A stretch of DNA of 64,000 nucleotides from Rhodococcus sp. KRD162 (GCF_017168335.1 NZ_JABFAU010000013.1:122499-186498), one strand, 5' to 3'; positions 44,089 to 52,910 are shown, counted from the stretch's first letter. Numbers and translations are program-made. Notes: a model not told the origin generated them from the sequence alone.

Positions 44089-44154
44089 CCAACCAGACGT
44101 CGGTCTGTGACTTCAGCCTCTTGACCCCATCGAGTGTGACCCATAACATCCTGT

Positions 44155-44171
44155 GTGTGGTCAGACCTCAC
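44155..44171. promoter_or_regulatory. Candidate LldR operator
   Basis: gtgtggtcagacctcac, a 17-bp imperfect palindrome with a GGT-cag-ACC centre, 31 bp upstream of the permease start. It fits the FadR/LldR operator class (TGGT-N-ACCA) with one mismatch in the arms. Confidence 0.6.
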
Positions 44172-44201
44172 AAACTCTAAAGGTCTTGGAATGGAGTAGC
44201 T

Positions 44202-45887
44202 GTGTTCACACCCGATCTCGAACCGCTCGCGGGCAGCATCGGATTGTCCGCGGCGGTGGCGTGCCTGCCACTGTTGACGGTCTTCGTCACGCTGGGCCTG
44301 CTCAGATGGAAAGCGCACTTCGCCGGTCTGGCCGGGCTCGTCGTCGCGCTGGCGGTGGCAGTTCTGGCGTACGACATGCCGATGACCCTGGCCGGGCTCT
44401 CGGTCACCCAAGGCTTCGCCTTCGGGTTGTTCCCGATCGTGTGGATCGTGATCTGTGCCATCTGGTTGTACGAGTTGACGGTGACGAGCGGACGATTCGA
44501 CGACCTTCGCCGCATCATCGATTCCATCTCCGACGATCCGCGCATCCAGGCCGTCATCATCGCGTTCGGCTTCGGCGGGCTACTCGAAGCGCTCGCCGGA
44601 TTCGGGGCTCCCGTCGCCATCACCGGTGTCATGCTCCTGGCGATCGGTTTCGCTCCGATGCGCGCAGCCGTCGTCGTCCTGCTCGCCAACACCGCGCCGG
44701 TTGCGTTCGGTGCCATCGGAATTCCGATCCTCACCGCCGGGAACCTGACGGGCATCGACTACCACGAGATCGGCGCGTACGTGGGCCACCAGACCCCGTT
44801 CATCGCGCTGTTCGTGCCACTGTTCATCGTGTTCTTGACCGATGGTCGACGCGGCGTCGCCCAGACGTGGCCGGTTGCCCTGGCCGTCGGCGTCGTCTTC
44901 GCCGTCGCGCAATGGGTCAGCGCAACCTGGATCTCGGTCGAGCTGACAGACATCATCGCCTCGCTGGCGGGCATCGCCACAGCCGTCGTCGTTCTACGGT
45001 TCTGCAAGCCGACCGGATCCGATGCGGCCCGCGAACGCATCCTCCTCGCCCGAGATGCCGACGTCGATTCCGGAAACTCCGGCACTGCCCCGATCACCCC
45101 TGCACCGGTCTCCACCCGCACCGCCGAGGCCGCGCCCCTGACGACGCAACGGGTACTGCTTGCACTGTTTCCCTACCTGCTCGTCATCGCGGTGTTCTCC
45201 GTGGCCAAGCTGTGGGCACCGGTCACCGGATTCCTCGCCTCGACCGACATCGCCGTACCGTGGCCCGGTCTCGACGGCAACATCCTCACCGCCGCCGGCT
45301 CCCCCGCCACCACCACCATCTACAAGTTCACCTGGCTCTCGACGCCGGGAACACTGCTCCTGATCTGCGGGGTCATCGTGGCCGCCGTCTACCGCGTCAG
45401 CGCTCCCGACGCCGCCCGGCTGTTCGCAAGCACCCTGATCAAACTCCGATTCTCCGCACTCACGGTCGGCGCGGTGCTGGCGCTCGCCTACGTGATGAAC
45501 CAGTCGGGGCAGACCATCACCATCGGGACCTGGATTGCCGGCACCGGCGCATTCTTCGCCTACCTCTCCCCGATTCTCGGGTGGCTGGGAACCGCGGTCA
45601 CCGGTTCGGATACCAGCGCGAACGCCCTGTTCGCAACGCTGCAGCAAACTGCGGCGATCAACGCCGGTATCGACCCCACCCTGCTGGTCGCCGCAAACAC
45701 CTCGGGTGGTGTGGTGGGAAAGATGATCAGCCCACAGAATCTCGCCATTGCCGCGACCGCGGTGGGGTTGGTCGGGCGGGAGTCCGAGATATTCCGAAAA
45801 GTCATCTGGTGGAGCCTCGGCCTACTGCTTGCCATCTGCCTCCTGGTCGGGCTCCAGAGTTCGGTACTGGCTTGGATGCTCCCCTGA
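44202..45887 (+). CDS. lctP: L-lactate permease (LctP family)
   Basis: A 561-residue membrane protein with 12 to 14 helices, starting at GTG 44202. Family motifs are present: the GFGGLLEALAGFGAPVAITG block with the substrate-binding region, LLANTAPVAFGAIGIPI, and the late SGGVVGKMISPQNLAIA. It imports L-lactate (and glycolate) with protons. It is followed 48 bp later by the lactate dehydrogenase gene, in one operon controlled by the divergent GntR regulator. Confidence 0.9.
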   Translation: MFTPDLEPLAGSIGLSAAVACLPLLTVFVTLGLLRWKAHFAGLAGLVVALAVAVLAYDMPMTLAGLSVTQGFAFGLFPIVWIVICAIWLYELTVTSGRFDDLRRIIDSISDDPRIQAVIIAFGFGGLLEALAGFGAPVAITGVMLLAIGFAPMRAAVVVLLANTAPVAFGAIGIPILTAGNLTGIDYHEIGAYVGHQTPFIALFVPLFIVFLTDGRRGVAQTWPVALAVGVVFAVAQWVSATWISVELTDIIASLAGIATAVVVLRFCKPTGSDAARERILLARDADVDSGNSGTAPITPAPVSTRTAEAAPLTTQRVLLALFPYLLVIAVFSVAKLWAPVTGFLASTDIAVPWPGLDGNILTAAGSPATTTIYKFTWLSTPGTLLLICGVIVAAVYRVSAPDAARLFASTLIKLRFSALTVGAVLALAYVMNQSGQTITIGTWIAGTGAFFAYLSPILGWLGTAVTGSDTSANALFATLQQTAAINAGIDPTLLVAANTSGGVVGKMISPQNLAIAATAVGLVGRESEIFRKVIWWSLGLLLAICLLVGLQSSVLAWMLP

Positions 45888-45935
45888 CCCGTCGTCGCCA
45901 CCGACCGCAACACTGCACAGAATCGAGACCATCAC

Positions 45936-47198
45936 ATGCCCATCACCCGGCAGATGCCCAAAGCTACCGACCTGCGCGAGGTCCTCTCGTTCAAGAAACC
46001 AGATCTGAACCTGCGTCGCCGACGCCTCGACGCCGCACTCACCATCGACGATCTCCGCACCATCGCCCGTCGTCGTACCCCGCGCGCGGCATTCGACTAC
46101 ACCGACGGCGCCGCCGACGCCGAGATCTCACTGTCGAGAGCTCGCCAGGCCTTCCGTGACGTCGAGTTCCACCCCTCGATCCTGCGGGACGTCTCCCACG
46201 TCGACACGTCGACGACGGTGTTCGGCGGGCCGTCGGCGCTCCCGTTCGGCATCGCACCGACGGGCTTCACTCGTCTGATGCAGACCGAAGGTGAGTACGC
46301 CGGTTCCGCCTCGGCCGGAGCTGCCGGTATCCCGTTCTGCCTCTCGACTCTGGGCACCACGTCGATCGAGGACGTCAAGGCCACCAATCCGACCGGACGA
46401 AACTGGTTCCAGCTCTACGTCATGCGAGACCGCGACATCTCGTTCGGGCTGGTCGAACGCGCTGCCAAGGCAGGCTTCGACACCCTCCTGTTCACCGTCG
46501 ACACGCCGGTAGCCGGGGCACGCCTGCGCGACAAGCGCAACGGATTCTCCATCCCGCCGCAGTTGACCGCGTCGACGATCGCCAACGCCATTCCGCGTCC
46601 GTGGTGGTGGTGGGATTTCCTCACCACCGCGAAGCTCGAGTTCGCATCGCTCTCCTCCACCGGCGGCACCGTCGGAGAGCTGCTCAATTCAGCGATGGAT
46701 CCGTCCATCTCGTTCGAGGATCTCGACGTCATCCGCGAAATCTGGCCCGGCAAGCTGGTCGTCAAAGGTGTTCAGTCGGTGGCCGATTCGGCCCGTCTCG
46801 CCGAACTGGGAGTCGACGGCATCATTCTGTCGAACCACGGGGGCCGACAACTCGATCGGGCACCCATTCCTTTTCATCTGCTGCCTCAGGTCGTCCGCGA
46901 AGTCGGCTCCGAGTTCGAGGTAGCCGTCGACACCGGCATCATGCACGGTGCCGATATCGTCGCCTCCATCGCAATGGGTGCATCGTTCACGCTCGTCGGC
47001 CGGGCGTACCTGTACGGCCTGATGGCCGGGGGCCGCGCCGGCGTCGACCGCATGATCGACATCCTGCGCGAGGAAATCGTCCGCACCATGCAACTGCTGC
47101 AGGTCAATTCACTCTCGGAGCTCACCCCGGAGCACGTCACCCAACTCACTCGATTCGCCCCTCTGCAGTCCGGGGCCCGCACCTTCACGCCACGCTGA
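45936..47198 (+). CDS. lldD: L-lactate dehydrogenase (FMN, quinone-linked)
   Basis: A 420-residue alpha-hydroxy-acid oxidase family enzyme. Conserved parts: [11 protein letters not shown], the [14 protein letters not shown] segment, [10 protein letters not shown], and catalytic H301 in [10 protein letters not shown], followed by [10 protein letters not shown] and the phosphate-binding end. It oxidises L-lactate to pyruvate and passes electrons to the quinone pool. It is about 40 residues longer than the E. coli form, as in mycobacterial LldD2. Its stop is 50 bp from repeat copy B. Confidence 0.92.
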   Translation: MPITRQMPKATDLREVLSFKKPDLNLRRRRLDAALTIDDLRTIARRRTPRAAFDYTDGAADAEISLSRARQAFRDVEFHPSILRDVSHVDTSTTVFGGPSALPFGIAPTGFTRLMQTEGEYAGSASAGAAGIPFCLSTLGTTSIEDVKATNPTGRNWFQLYVMRDRDISFGLVERAAKAGFDTLLFTVDTPVAGARLRDKRNGFSIPPQLTASTIANAIPRPWWWWDFLTTAKLEFASLSSTGGTVGELLNSAMDPSISFEDLDVIREIWPGKLVVKGVQSVADSARLAELGVDGIILSNHGGRQLDRAPIPFHLLPQVVREVGSEFEVAVDTGIMHGADIVASIAMGASFTLVGRAYLYGLMAGGRAGVDRMIDILREEIVRTMQLLQVNSLSELTPEHVTQLTRFAPLQSGARTFTPR

Positions 47199-47248
47199 CC
47201 GTTCCCGACGGGCCGGGTTTCGGGGCCGGTTTCGGGGCCGGTTTCGGC

Positions 47249-47320
47249 GCAAACGCGCGCGCGTTCGCTGAACGCGCGCGGATTCGCCAGCAGAACGGAG
47301 CAATTCCACGCGCACCTGAC
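47249..47320. repeat. 72-bp dispersed repeat, copy B
   Basis: Second copy of the element at 42508-42579, in the same orientation. Its right edge at 47320 coincides with the point where the last pilus gene stops resembling its family. Read leftward it encodes an Arg-rich tail that overlaps the lldD 3' end. Three ggccggttt(c)ggg-like short repeats (47217-47247) precede it. Confidence 0.75.
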
Positions 47321-47444
47321 GGAGACGAGCACCCACCGCCGACCCGACGTGCATCACCATCACGACGACCGCAATCAACGCCGACATCGCAAGCGCCGCC
47401 AACACCGTCGCCCCGCCCTCGTCATCACCCATGCCTGATTTCAT
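47321..47444 (-). pseudogene. TadE-like protein (Rv3654c type), truncated by repeat copy B
   Basis: Begins at ATG 47444, overlapping the stop of the preceding gene (ATGA). The first 41 residues, GMGDDEGGATVLAALAMSALIAVVVMVMHVGSAV in part, fit the N-terminal membrane segment of the Rv3654c family, which helps the tad/Flp pilus or a pseudopilus. The next expected part (a helix with AADLAALA) is absent. The frame instead runs through the 72-bp repeat and on to 47109, antisense to lldD, as an Arg-rich tail. I infer loss of the C-terminal half. Confidence 0.6.
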
Positions 47445-47773
47445 TCCACTGCAACCGGTTCCGCAGCAGCAACCGCCTCCGCCGACAATCTCAACCCCGG
47501 CAGCGGACTGTCCACCTCCACCCGCGCGACAAAGAACTCTCCATCCTCGGTGACAGTGACCCGCGCACCGTCCGGAGCAACCCTCTCCCCCACCGACACA
47601 GCCCGGGCCACATCCCCTCTCGCCGCCAACCGAGCAGCCTCCCTGGCCGCATCGACACACCCGATGTGCATCGTCACCGACACGATCGCCCCGATACACA
47701 CCACGATCACCGCGACGATGGACGCGATCGCGAACGCCGCCTCCACCGTCACGGCCCCGTCCTCATCACCCAA
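47441..47773 (-). CDS. TadE-family pilus assembly protein (Rv3655c-like)
   Basis: About 110 residues. A cytoplasmic stub (GDEDGAVTVEA) leads into one transmembrane helix (FAIASIVAVIVVCIGAIVS) carrying a TadE-like Glu near its start, then an extracellular part with CVDAAREAARLAARGD. TadE pseudopilins help Flp pilus export. The start is uncertain: TTG 47773, three bases after the pilin stop, or GTG 47752. It is coupled downstream to the truncated last gene. Confidence 0.75.
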   Translation of the reverse strand: MGDEDGAVTVEAAFAIASIVAVIVVCIGAIVSVTMHIGCVDAAREAARLAARGDVARAVSVGERVAPDGARVTVTEDGEFFVARVEVDSPLPGLRLSAEAVAAAEPVAVE

Positions 47774-47775
47774 GA

Positions 47776-47979
47776 TCAGACGGCGGTGTTCAGCGCTCGA
47801 TCGATGATTCCCGTCAACGCCGACACGATGCTGTCGCCGGTCACCACCGTGTACAGCACGGCCCCGAACGCGGCAGCCGCGATGGTGCCGATCGCATACT
47901 CCGCGGTGGACATGCCATCGTCCTCCACGCCGAACAGCACGATTCGAGTCTTCAACTCCTGCAGTGCGTTCTCGATCAT
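47776..47979 (-). CDS. Flp-type pilin (DUF4244, Rv3656c-like)
   Basis: A 67-residue prepilin starting MIENALQELKTRI at 47979 behind the strongest ribosome site of the cluster (AAGGAGGGG). The DDGMSTAEYAIG segment gives a prepilin peptidase site, cleavage after Gly with Glu at +5, followed by one hydrophobic helix (TIAAAAFGAVLYTVVTG). It is the probable major subunit of the pilus made by this operon. Alternative upstream ATGs at 48012 and 48027 are less likely. Confidence 0.83.
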   Translation of the reverse strand: MIENALQELKTRIVLFGVEDDGMSTAEYAIGTIAAAAFGAVLYTVVTGDSIVSALTGIIDRALNTAV

Positions 47980-48042
47980 CTCGATTCCCCTCCTTGTTCT
48001 CCGACGCGGCATCTCCGCACCGGACACTCGAGTGCGCGTCGG

Positions 48043-48615
48043 TCACAGCAGACCGCCGCCCAGTACGTTGCCCGCCAGTCCGATCACCACGGGGATGATG
48101 CCGAGACAGATGAAGGCAGGCAGAAAGCACAGTCCCAACGGACCACTGATCAGCACACCGGCACGCTCGGCAGCAGCCGCCGAGGCATCCTCGGCGCGGG
48201 TTCGTTGTGTCGCAGCAAGTTCCGTCATCGCCGACGCCATCGACGAGCCCGCCCGTGCAGATCGGCGTGCCATTCGCGCCAGCGCTTCGGTTTCCGGATC
48301 GTCCGCGACGGACTCCCATGCGGTCTCGGCATCGGCCCCGAGTTCGAGCAGATCGGCTGCCTTGCGCAGCGCGATGCCGAAGGAAGCAGGAGCGGATCGA
48401 GCTGCTGCTGCGGCGGCGGTCGCGATCGGCAGCCCTGATCGTAGGCATGCTGCGAGTAGATCGAAGGTCGTGGCCACCGCCAGTGGATCCGGAGGGGCGT
48501 CCTCGACGGCGTCGGTCTCGGCCCCGCCGGCGTTCGCGGGCCGACGCAGCCCGTTACCGACCGTCGGCGCAGCGATCAGGGCCGTGGCCAGACACAGCAC
48601 GGTCACCCACGTCAC
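48043..48615 (-). CDS. tadC: TadC-like membrane protein (Rv3657c)
   Basis: A 190-residue inner-membrane platform protein starting at GTG 48615, overlapping the stop of tadB (GTGA). It has an N-terminal helix (VLCLATALIAAPTVG), the type II secretion F domain with LRSGLPIATAAAAAAR and ALARMARRSARAGSSMASAM, and a C-terminal helix. It works with TadB as the base of pilus assembly. The length equals Rv3657c. Confidence 0.83.
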   Translation of the reverse strand: MTWVTVLCLATALIAAPTVGNGLRRPANAGGAETDAVEDAPPDPLAVATTFDLLAACLRSGLPIATAAAAAARSAPASFGIALRKAADLLELGADAETAWESVADDPETEALARMARRSARAGSSMASAMTELAATQRTRAEDASAAAAERAGVLISGPLGLCFLPAFICLGIIPVVIGLAGNVLGGGLL

Positions 48616-49391
48616 GTCGTCACCTTGCCGGTGATCGCGTCGGTCCACAGCAATCCGGCGCAGCCGAGTGTGGTTCCGATACACAGCAGAATCCCGCCCA
48701 TTCCGCCGCCGAGCAGAATCCCCAGCGGTTCGGCCCCCATCAACTGTCCGAGCGCAACTCCCAGGATCGGCAAACCCGCCAGCACCAGGGCGGTAGCGCG
48801 GGCCCCCGCCAGCGATGCCTCTGTTCGCTCTCGAAACCGTCTGCGTCCCAGCATGTCCGCACGTACGGCATCGAGCAGCTCGGCAAGCGCCAGGCCGTGT
48901 TCGTCGGCAACCCGCCATGCGGCGGCCAACCGGTGCAGCTCCGCGTTCAGTAGCGGATCGGCTGCGACAATCCCGTCGGCGGGGCTACCGCCGAGCCGCG
49001 AGCGCGAGGCTGCGCCGCGCAATGCCACCGACGCGATTCCGCCGCACTCGTCCGCTGCCACCGCACTGGCCGTCGCGGGATGCGCTCCGACGCGCAGCTC
49101 ACCGATGACCACCTCGACTCCGGTTGCCAGCCAGTTCGATTCGGCGACATGTCGGTCGCGTTCGAGTCGCCGCTTGTACCGGTGCCATCCGGTGCCGCCC
49201 GCCACCGCTGCGGCCCCGACGGCCCACAAGCCGCCGAACCACAAGACCGTCACTGCGGCAACCGACGCCGCACCGGCCGGGATAACCCATGCCGGCCAGG
49301 TCCGGACTCTGCGTACAGGGGCGGGAAAGACACGTGAAACACTGGGCCACAACACTGTTGCTGCAGCCAGAACGACCAGCGCTGCGGTCAT
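48612..49391 (-). CDS. tadB: TadB-like membrane protein (Rv3658c)
   Basis: A 259-residue protein with two N-terminal helices (TAALVVLAAATVLW and WVIPAGAASVAAVTVLWFG), a cytoplasmic F domain (VEVVIGELRVGAHPATASAVA ... AELHRLAAAWRVADEHGLALAELLDAV) and two C-terminal helices. It forms the pilus platform with TadC. It starts four bases inside the end of tadA. Confidence 0.84.
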   Translation of the reverse strand: MTAALVVLAAATVLWPSVSRVFPAPVRRVRTWPAWVIPAGAASVAAVTVLWFGGLWAVGAAAVAGGTGWHRYKRRLERDRHVAESNWLATGVEVVIGELRVGAHPATASAVAADECGGIASVALRGAASRSRLGGSPADGIVAADPLLNAELHRLAAAWRVADEHGLALAELLDAVRADMLGRRRFRERTEASLAGARATALVLAGLPILGVALGQLMGAEPLGILLGGGMGGILLCIGTTLGCAGLLWTDAITGKVTT

Positions 49392-50572
49392 CGGTTGTCA
49401 CCGCAGCGGCGGTTCAACAGCTCGCGCAACCGATGAGCACCCTGCGTGGCCTGGGCATCGACGGACCAGGCCGCCGCGATATGCACTCGCCCGCCCGGAT
49501 CGACGTCGACCACTCCGATCTCGCGCAGCCGACGCGTACCGTCGGAGCTGCGGTGAACGTGCAGCACCACCTGCACCGCCGCCGCGAGCTGACTGTGCAG
49601 GGCGTCTCGGCCCATCCCGCCCAACGCTGCCAGAGCCTCCAGCCGGGCTGGCACCTCGGCCGGCGAGTTCGCGTGGACCGTGCCTGCTCCCCCGTCGTGA
49701 CCGGTGTTGAGTGCTGTCATCAGGTCGATCACCTCGGCCCCTCGTACCTCGCCGACCACGAGACGGTCGGGTCGCATCCGCAGTGCCTGACGCACCAGTT
49801 GGCGTACCGATACCTCGCCGACCCCTTCGACATTCGGCGCCCGGGCCACCAACCGCACCACATGCGGATGAGCCGGTGCCAACTCGGCAGCGTCCTCGAC
49901 GCACACGATCCGCTCGGTCGGATCCACCTCGCCCAAGAGCGCGGCAAGGAGTGTGGTCTTACCGGCACCGGTACCGCCGACCACCAGGAAAGCCAAGCGC
50001 CCGAGCATGATTCGGCGCAACAGTTCGTAACCGCCATCAGTGACCGCTCCTGATGCACGCAGGGCCGAAAGTCCTTGAGTTGCCGGTCGCAGCACGCGAA
50101 GAGACACGCACGTTCCGCCGCTCGCCACCGGTGCCAGCACCGCATGCAGGCGGACTCCGAATGCGCCCTGTCCGACGCCGGGTAGTCGACCGTCGACCCA
50201 GGGTTGCGCATCGTCCAGTCGGCGACCGGCCGACAACGCGAGCCGTTGCGCCAGCCTCCGCACGGCGGCCTCGTCCTCGAATCGAATTCCGGTGCGTTCG
50301 AGTCCGCGGCCGCGATCGATCCACACCTGGTCCGGCGCGGTGACCAGAACATCGGTCACTCCGGGCTCGGACAGCAGCGACTCGAGCGGTCCGGCTCCGG
50401 TGAGTTCGGTCTGCAGAACACGCAGTGCCGCAAGCATATCGGTGTCGCCGATCACCCCTCCCGCCTCGGCCCGGATGGCGGCAGCCACGGTCGCAGGAAC
50501 CGGAGTGTCGGCAGCCGACGCCAGGCGATCGCGGACGCGGTCGAGTAATTCTGCAGTGACGACTGCGCTCAT
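49388..50572 (-). CDS. tadA: TadA/CpaF secretion ATPase (Rv3659c)
   Basis: A 394-residue type II/IV secretion ATPase of the TadA/CpaF family. Walker A is VGGTGAGKTTLLAALLG, the Asp box is ERIVCVEDAAEL, Walker B lies in RLVVGEVRGAEVIDLMTALNTGHDG, and the His box has HANSPAEVPARL. It is a cytoplasmic hexamer that powers pilin assembly. It overlaps the ssd gene by four bases upstream and tadB by four downstream. Confidence 0.9.
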   Translation of the reverse strand: MSAVVTAELLDRVRDRLASAADTPVPATVAAAIRAEAGGVIGDTDMLAALRVLQTELTGAGPLESLLSEPGVTDVLVTAPDQVWIDRGRGLERTGIRFEDEAAVRRLAQRLALSAGRRLDDAQPWVDGRLPGVGQGAFGVRLHAVLAPVASGGTCVSLRVLRPATQGLSALRASGAVTDGGYELLRRIMLGRLAFLVVGGTGAGKTTLLAALLGEVDPTERIVCVEDAAELAPAHPHVVRLVARAPNVEGVGEVSVRQLVRQALRMRPDRLVVGEVRGAEVIDLMTALNTGHDGGAGTVHANSPAEVPARLEALAALGGMGRDALHSQLAAAVQVVLHVHRSSDGTRRLREIGVVDVDPGGRVHIAAAWSVDAQATQGAHRLRELLNRRCGDNR

Positions 50573-51684
50573 GCTGCCAACCCTCCGTGCCGCGGTTTCT
50601 GCGAGAACGTCTCGAGCACGTCGTTCGCCGCGGCGCGCAACGGTGAACGACGGCCGAGAACGAGTCCACCGCGTTCGAGACGTTCGGCCAATCCTGGTTC
50701 GGCACGCATCGACGCCAGCAGGGGCAGCTCGAGCGCGACAGCGATGTCCTCCGCCCTTAGACCACCCGGTGCGGGCCCACGAACCACCAGTCCTACATTG
50801 GCGTTTCGGTCAGCCACGTGCGCCGCCACCGCCTCCGCGGAGGTGACCGAGCGTAACTCTGCCGGCAGCATCAGCACGACGAGATCCGCTGCGGCGTACA
50901 GGGCATCGGAGATCTCGTCGGGGTGACGCGGTGCGTCGCATACCACCAGATCTCCTGCCGCACGCCCTGCGTCGAGCACAGCCGCCACTGCGGGGGCAGT
51001 GAGCCCGGCACCCCGGTCAGCAGATCTGCCCAGCGCCAACACCGACAGACCGCCCCGGGAGGGCAGCGCACCGTGCAGAGCGTCGCCGGATACTCGGCCA
51101 CCTTCGACAACCAATCCGGACCACCGCAGACCGGGAACGTTCTCCCAGCCGAGCAACAGATCGAGCCCGCTGCCGTACCGGTCGCCCTCCACGAGGATGA
51201 CGCGCCCGCCCGTGCCACTGGCACTCAGTCCGAGTGCGGCGGCGAGCGTGGACGCTCCCGCACCACCGCGGGCACCCACGACGGCCACGATGCCGCCGTC
51301 GCCGGTGACAGACGCGGCAGGCGCGCCGAGTATCCGCACGAGTGTGTCCTCGTCCGAGGGTAGGGAGATCACGTGCTCGGCCCCGAGGGCCGTTGCGGTT
51401 CGCCAATCCTCGAGCGTCGGCGGCTCGGCCGTGACCAGAACGACACCTTCGCGTCGCGGAAATCCGGCGGAAAGAGCCGTCTCGGCGGCAGCGAAATCGA
51501 GGAGAATATTTCCGTTTCGGTCCCAGATCGAACGCTTCGAGCCGATACCGACCAGTAAGTTCTGCTCCTCCACAACACAATCCGCGGCCGCAGCGATTCG
51601 GTAGACCTCGTCGCGGAGGCCGCGAAGGTCGATCGACATCGTCACCGCGGGCCGAGCGCTTCTCTCTCGCGAGTCCGTTTCCAT
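50569..51684 (-). CDS. ssd: Septum-site-determining/CpaE-like ATPase (Rv3660c, Ssd)
   Basis: A 371-residue MinD/ParA-type protein. The N-terminal 130 residues are a receiver-like pseudo-domain (LVTAEPPTLEDWRTATALGAEHVISLPSDE). The ATPase domain has a deviant Walker A, VVGARGGAGASTLAAALG, in which the usual Lys after Gly-Ala is absent, followed by LVEGDRYGSGLDLLLG and VVCDAPRH. It helps to position the pilus machine, and in mycobacteria Ssd also affects septation. It is the first gene of the pilus operon. Confidence 0.85.
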   Translation of the reverse strand: METDSRERSARPAVTMSIDLRGLRDEVYRIAAAADCVVEEQNLLVGIGSKRSIWDRNGNILLDFAAAETALSAGFPRREGVVLVTAEPPTLEDWRTATALGAEHVISLPSDEDTLVRILGAPAASVTGDGGIVAVVGARGGAGASTLAAALGLSASGTGGRVILVEGDRYGSGLDLLLGWENVPGLRWSGLVVEGGRVSGDALHGALPSRGGLSVLALGRSADRGAGLTAPAVAAVLDAGRAAGDLVVCDAPRHPDEISDALYAAADLVVLMLPAELRSVTSAEAVAAHVADRNANVGLVVRGPAPGGLRAEDIAVALELPLLASMRAEPGLAERLERGGLVLGRRSPLRAAANDVLETFSQKPRHGGLAA

Positions 51685-51799
51685 GCGCCAAGCCTGCGTG
51701 AGAATCTGCTCGAGAAACGCGCGACTTGGGGAAATGTGGATAGATTCGGGCCTGTGGATGAATAACGGTACCGAAGTACCATTTTTCGACCGACCCCAG

Positions 51800-51896
51800 A
51801 AATGAGGACGACCCTCGCCAGGGGGGGAGGAGGCGAGGGTCGTCTGGTTCAGCCCCGGGGGGTCGGGCTGAACACCGCCCGGGATGAACCGGGCTC
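51800..51896 (-). ncRNA. 6C RNA (B11-type small RNA)
   Basis: Read leftward the segment forms two strong hairpins with C-rich loops: stem gttcagccc/gggctgaac (51847-51855 with 51865-51873) with loop GACCCCCCG, and a 13-bp stem (51807-51819 with 51832-51844) around a loop with seven Cs. This is the defining structure of 6C RNA. In M. tuberculosis the same RNA (B11) lies between Rv3660c and Rv3661, the same neighbours as here. A TAGTAT -10-like hexamer on the minus strand (51904-51909) puts the start near 51896. In mycobacteria it represses several targets through the C loops. Confidence 0.85.
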
Positions 51897-52018
51897 ATGG
51901 AAAATACTACACCCGTGGACGTCCTTGTTTGCAAGTTCAACCGTCCGAGTTTCTCGGCCGAGTTCGGCCGAGTCCGGCAGTGCCGCCACAGGACATCCAC
52001 CAGTCACCACCGGCCACT

Positions 52019-52864
52019 ATGGTGACAAACGTGACCCAGAGCGCGAGCAATGACGATGCCCCGGCCGGCCGACGCGCAACGCGCGTCGCGGCATTCTTCG
52101 ACCTCGACAAAACGATCATCGCCAAGTCCAGCACGCTGGCCTTCAGCAAGCCGTTCTTCGACCAAGGTCTCATCAATCGACGCGCGGTGCTCAAGAGCAG
52201 CTACGCGCAGTTCCTGTTTCTGCTCTCCGGTGCCGACCACGACCAGATGGAGCGGATGCGGGCGCACATCGCGAGCATGACCGCGGGCTGGGACGTCGAG
52301 CAGGTTCGAGCAGTCGTTGCCGAAACTCTGCACGACATCGTGGACCCCCTCGTGTTCGCCGAGGCCGCCGATCTCATTGCCGATCACAAGCTCCGAGGGC
52401 ACGACGTCGTGATCGTCTCGGCGTCCGGCGACGAGATCGTGCACCCCATCGCGGAGTTACTGGGAGCCGATCACAGCATGGCCACCACGATGGTGACCGT
52501 GGACGGCAAGTACATCGGCGAGGTCGAGTTCTACTGCTACGGCGAAGGCAAGGTCGACGCCATGAACTCCCTGGCCGCACAACATGATTACGACCTGGCC
52601 TCGAGCTACGCCTACTCGGATTCGATCACCGACGTGCCGATGCTGCGCGCCGTCGGGCACCCTACGGCCGTCAACCCCGATCGCGCGCTCCGCAAGGAAG
52701 CCGCAGCCAACGGCTGGCCGATCCTGACCTTCTCCAACCCGGTGTCACTGCGCTCTCGAATTCAGGCACCATCCGGCAAGACCGTAGCGGTCAGTGCCGC
52801 AGCAAGTTTCAGTGCGCTTGCTGCAGGCGTGATCACCTACGGACTACTTCGCAGAAAGAGATGA
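52019..52864 (+). CDS. HAD-family phosphatase (SerB-like, Rv3661)
   Basis: A 281-residue HAD-IB hydrolase. Motif I is FDLDKT with nucleophile D28; motif II is in IVSASGDEI; motif III and IV are K/GKVDAM and YSDSITDVPML. A C-terminal membrane helix (SFSALAAGVITYGLL followed by RRKR) could tether it to the membrane. It resembles phosphoserine phosphatase-like proteins of the Rv3661 group; the real substrate is not established. It starts at ATG 52019. Confidence 0.85.
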   Translation: MVTNVTQSASNDDAPAGRRATRVAAFFDLDKTIIAKSSTLAFSKPFFDQGLINRRAVLKSSYAQFLFLLSGADHDQMERMRAHIASMTAGWDVEQVRAVVAETLHDIVDPLVFAEAADLIADHKLRGHDVVIVSASGDEIVHPIAELLGADHSMATTMVTVDGKYIGEVEFYCYGEGKVDAMNSLAAQHDYDLASSYAYSDSITDVPMLRAVGHPTAVNPDRALRKEAAANGWPILTFSNPVSLRSRIQAPSGKTVAVSAAASFSALAAGVITYGLLRRKR

Positions 52865-52875
52865 GCCCGTACCTC

Positions 52876-52904
52876 TTGAAGTAAGGCGCGCCGCGGGGTA
52901 GAAA
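52876..52904 (+). promoter_or_regulatory. Promoter of the Ms1-type RNA
   Basis: TTGAAG at 52876-52881 and TAGAAA at 52899-52904 with 17 bp between, close to the sigma-A consensus. It begins just after the HAD stop codon. A start near 52911 would give a transcript of about 305 nt to the terminator at 53215. Confidence 0.65.
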
Positions 52905-52910
52905 TGACGT

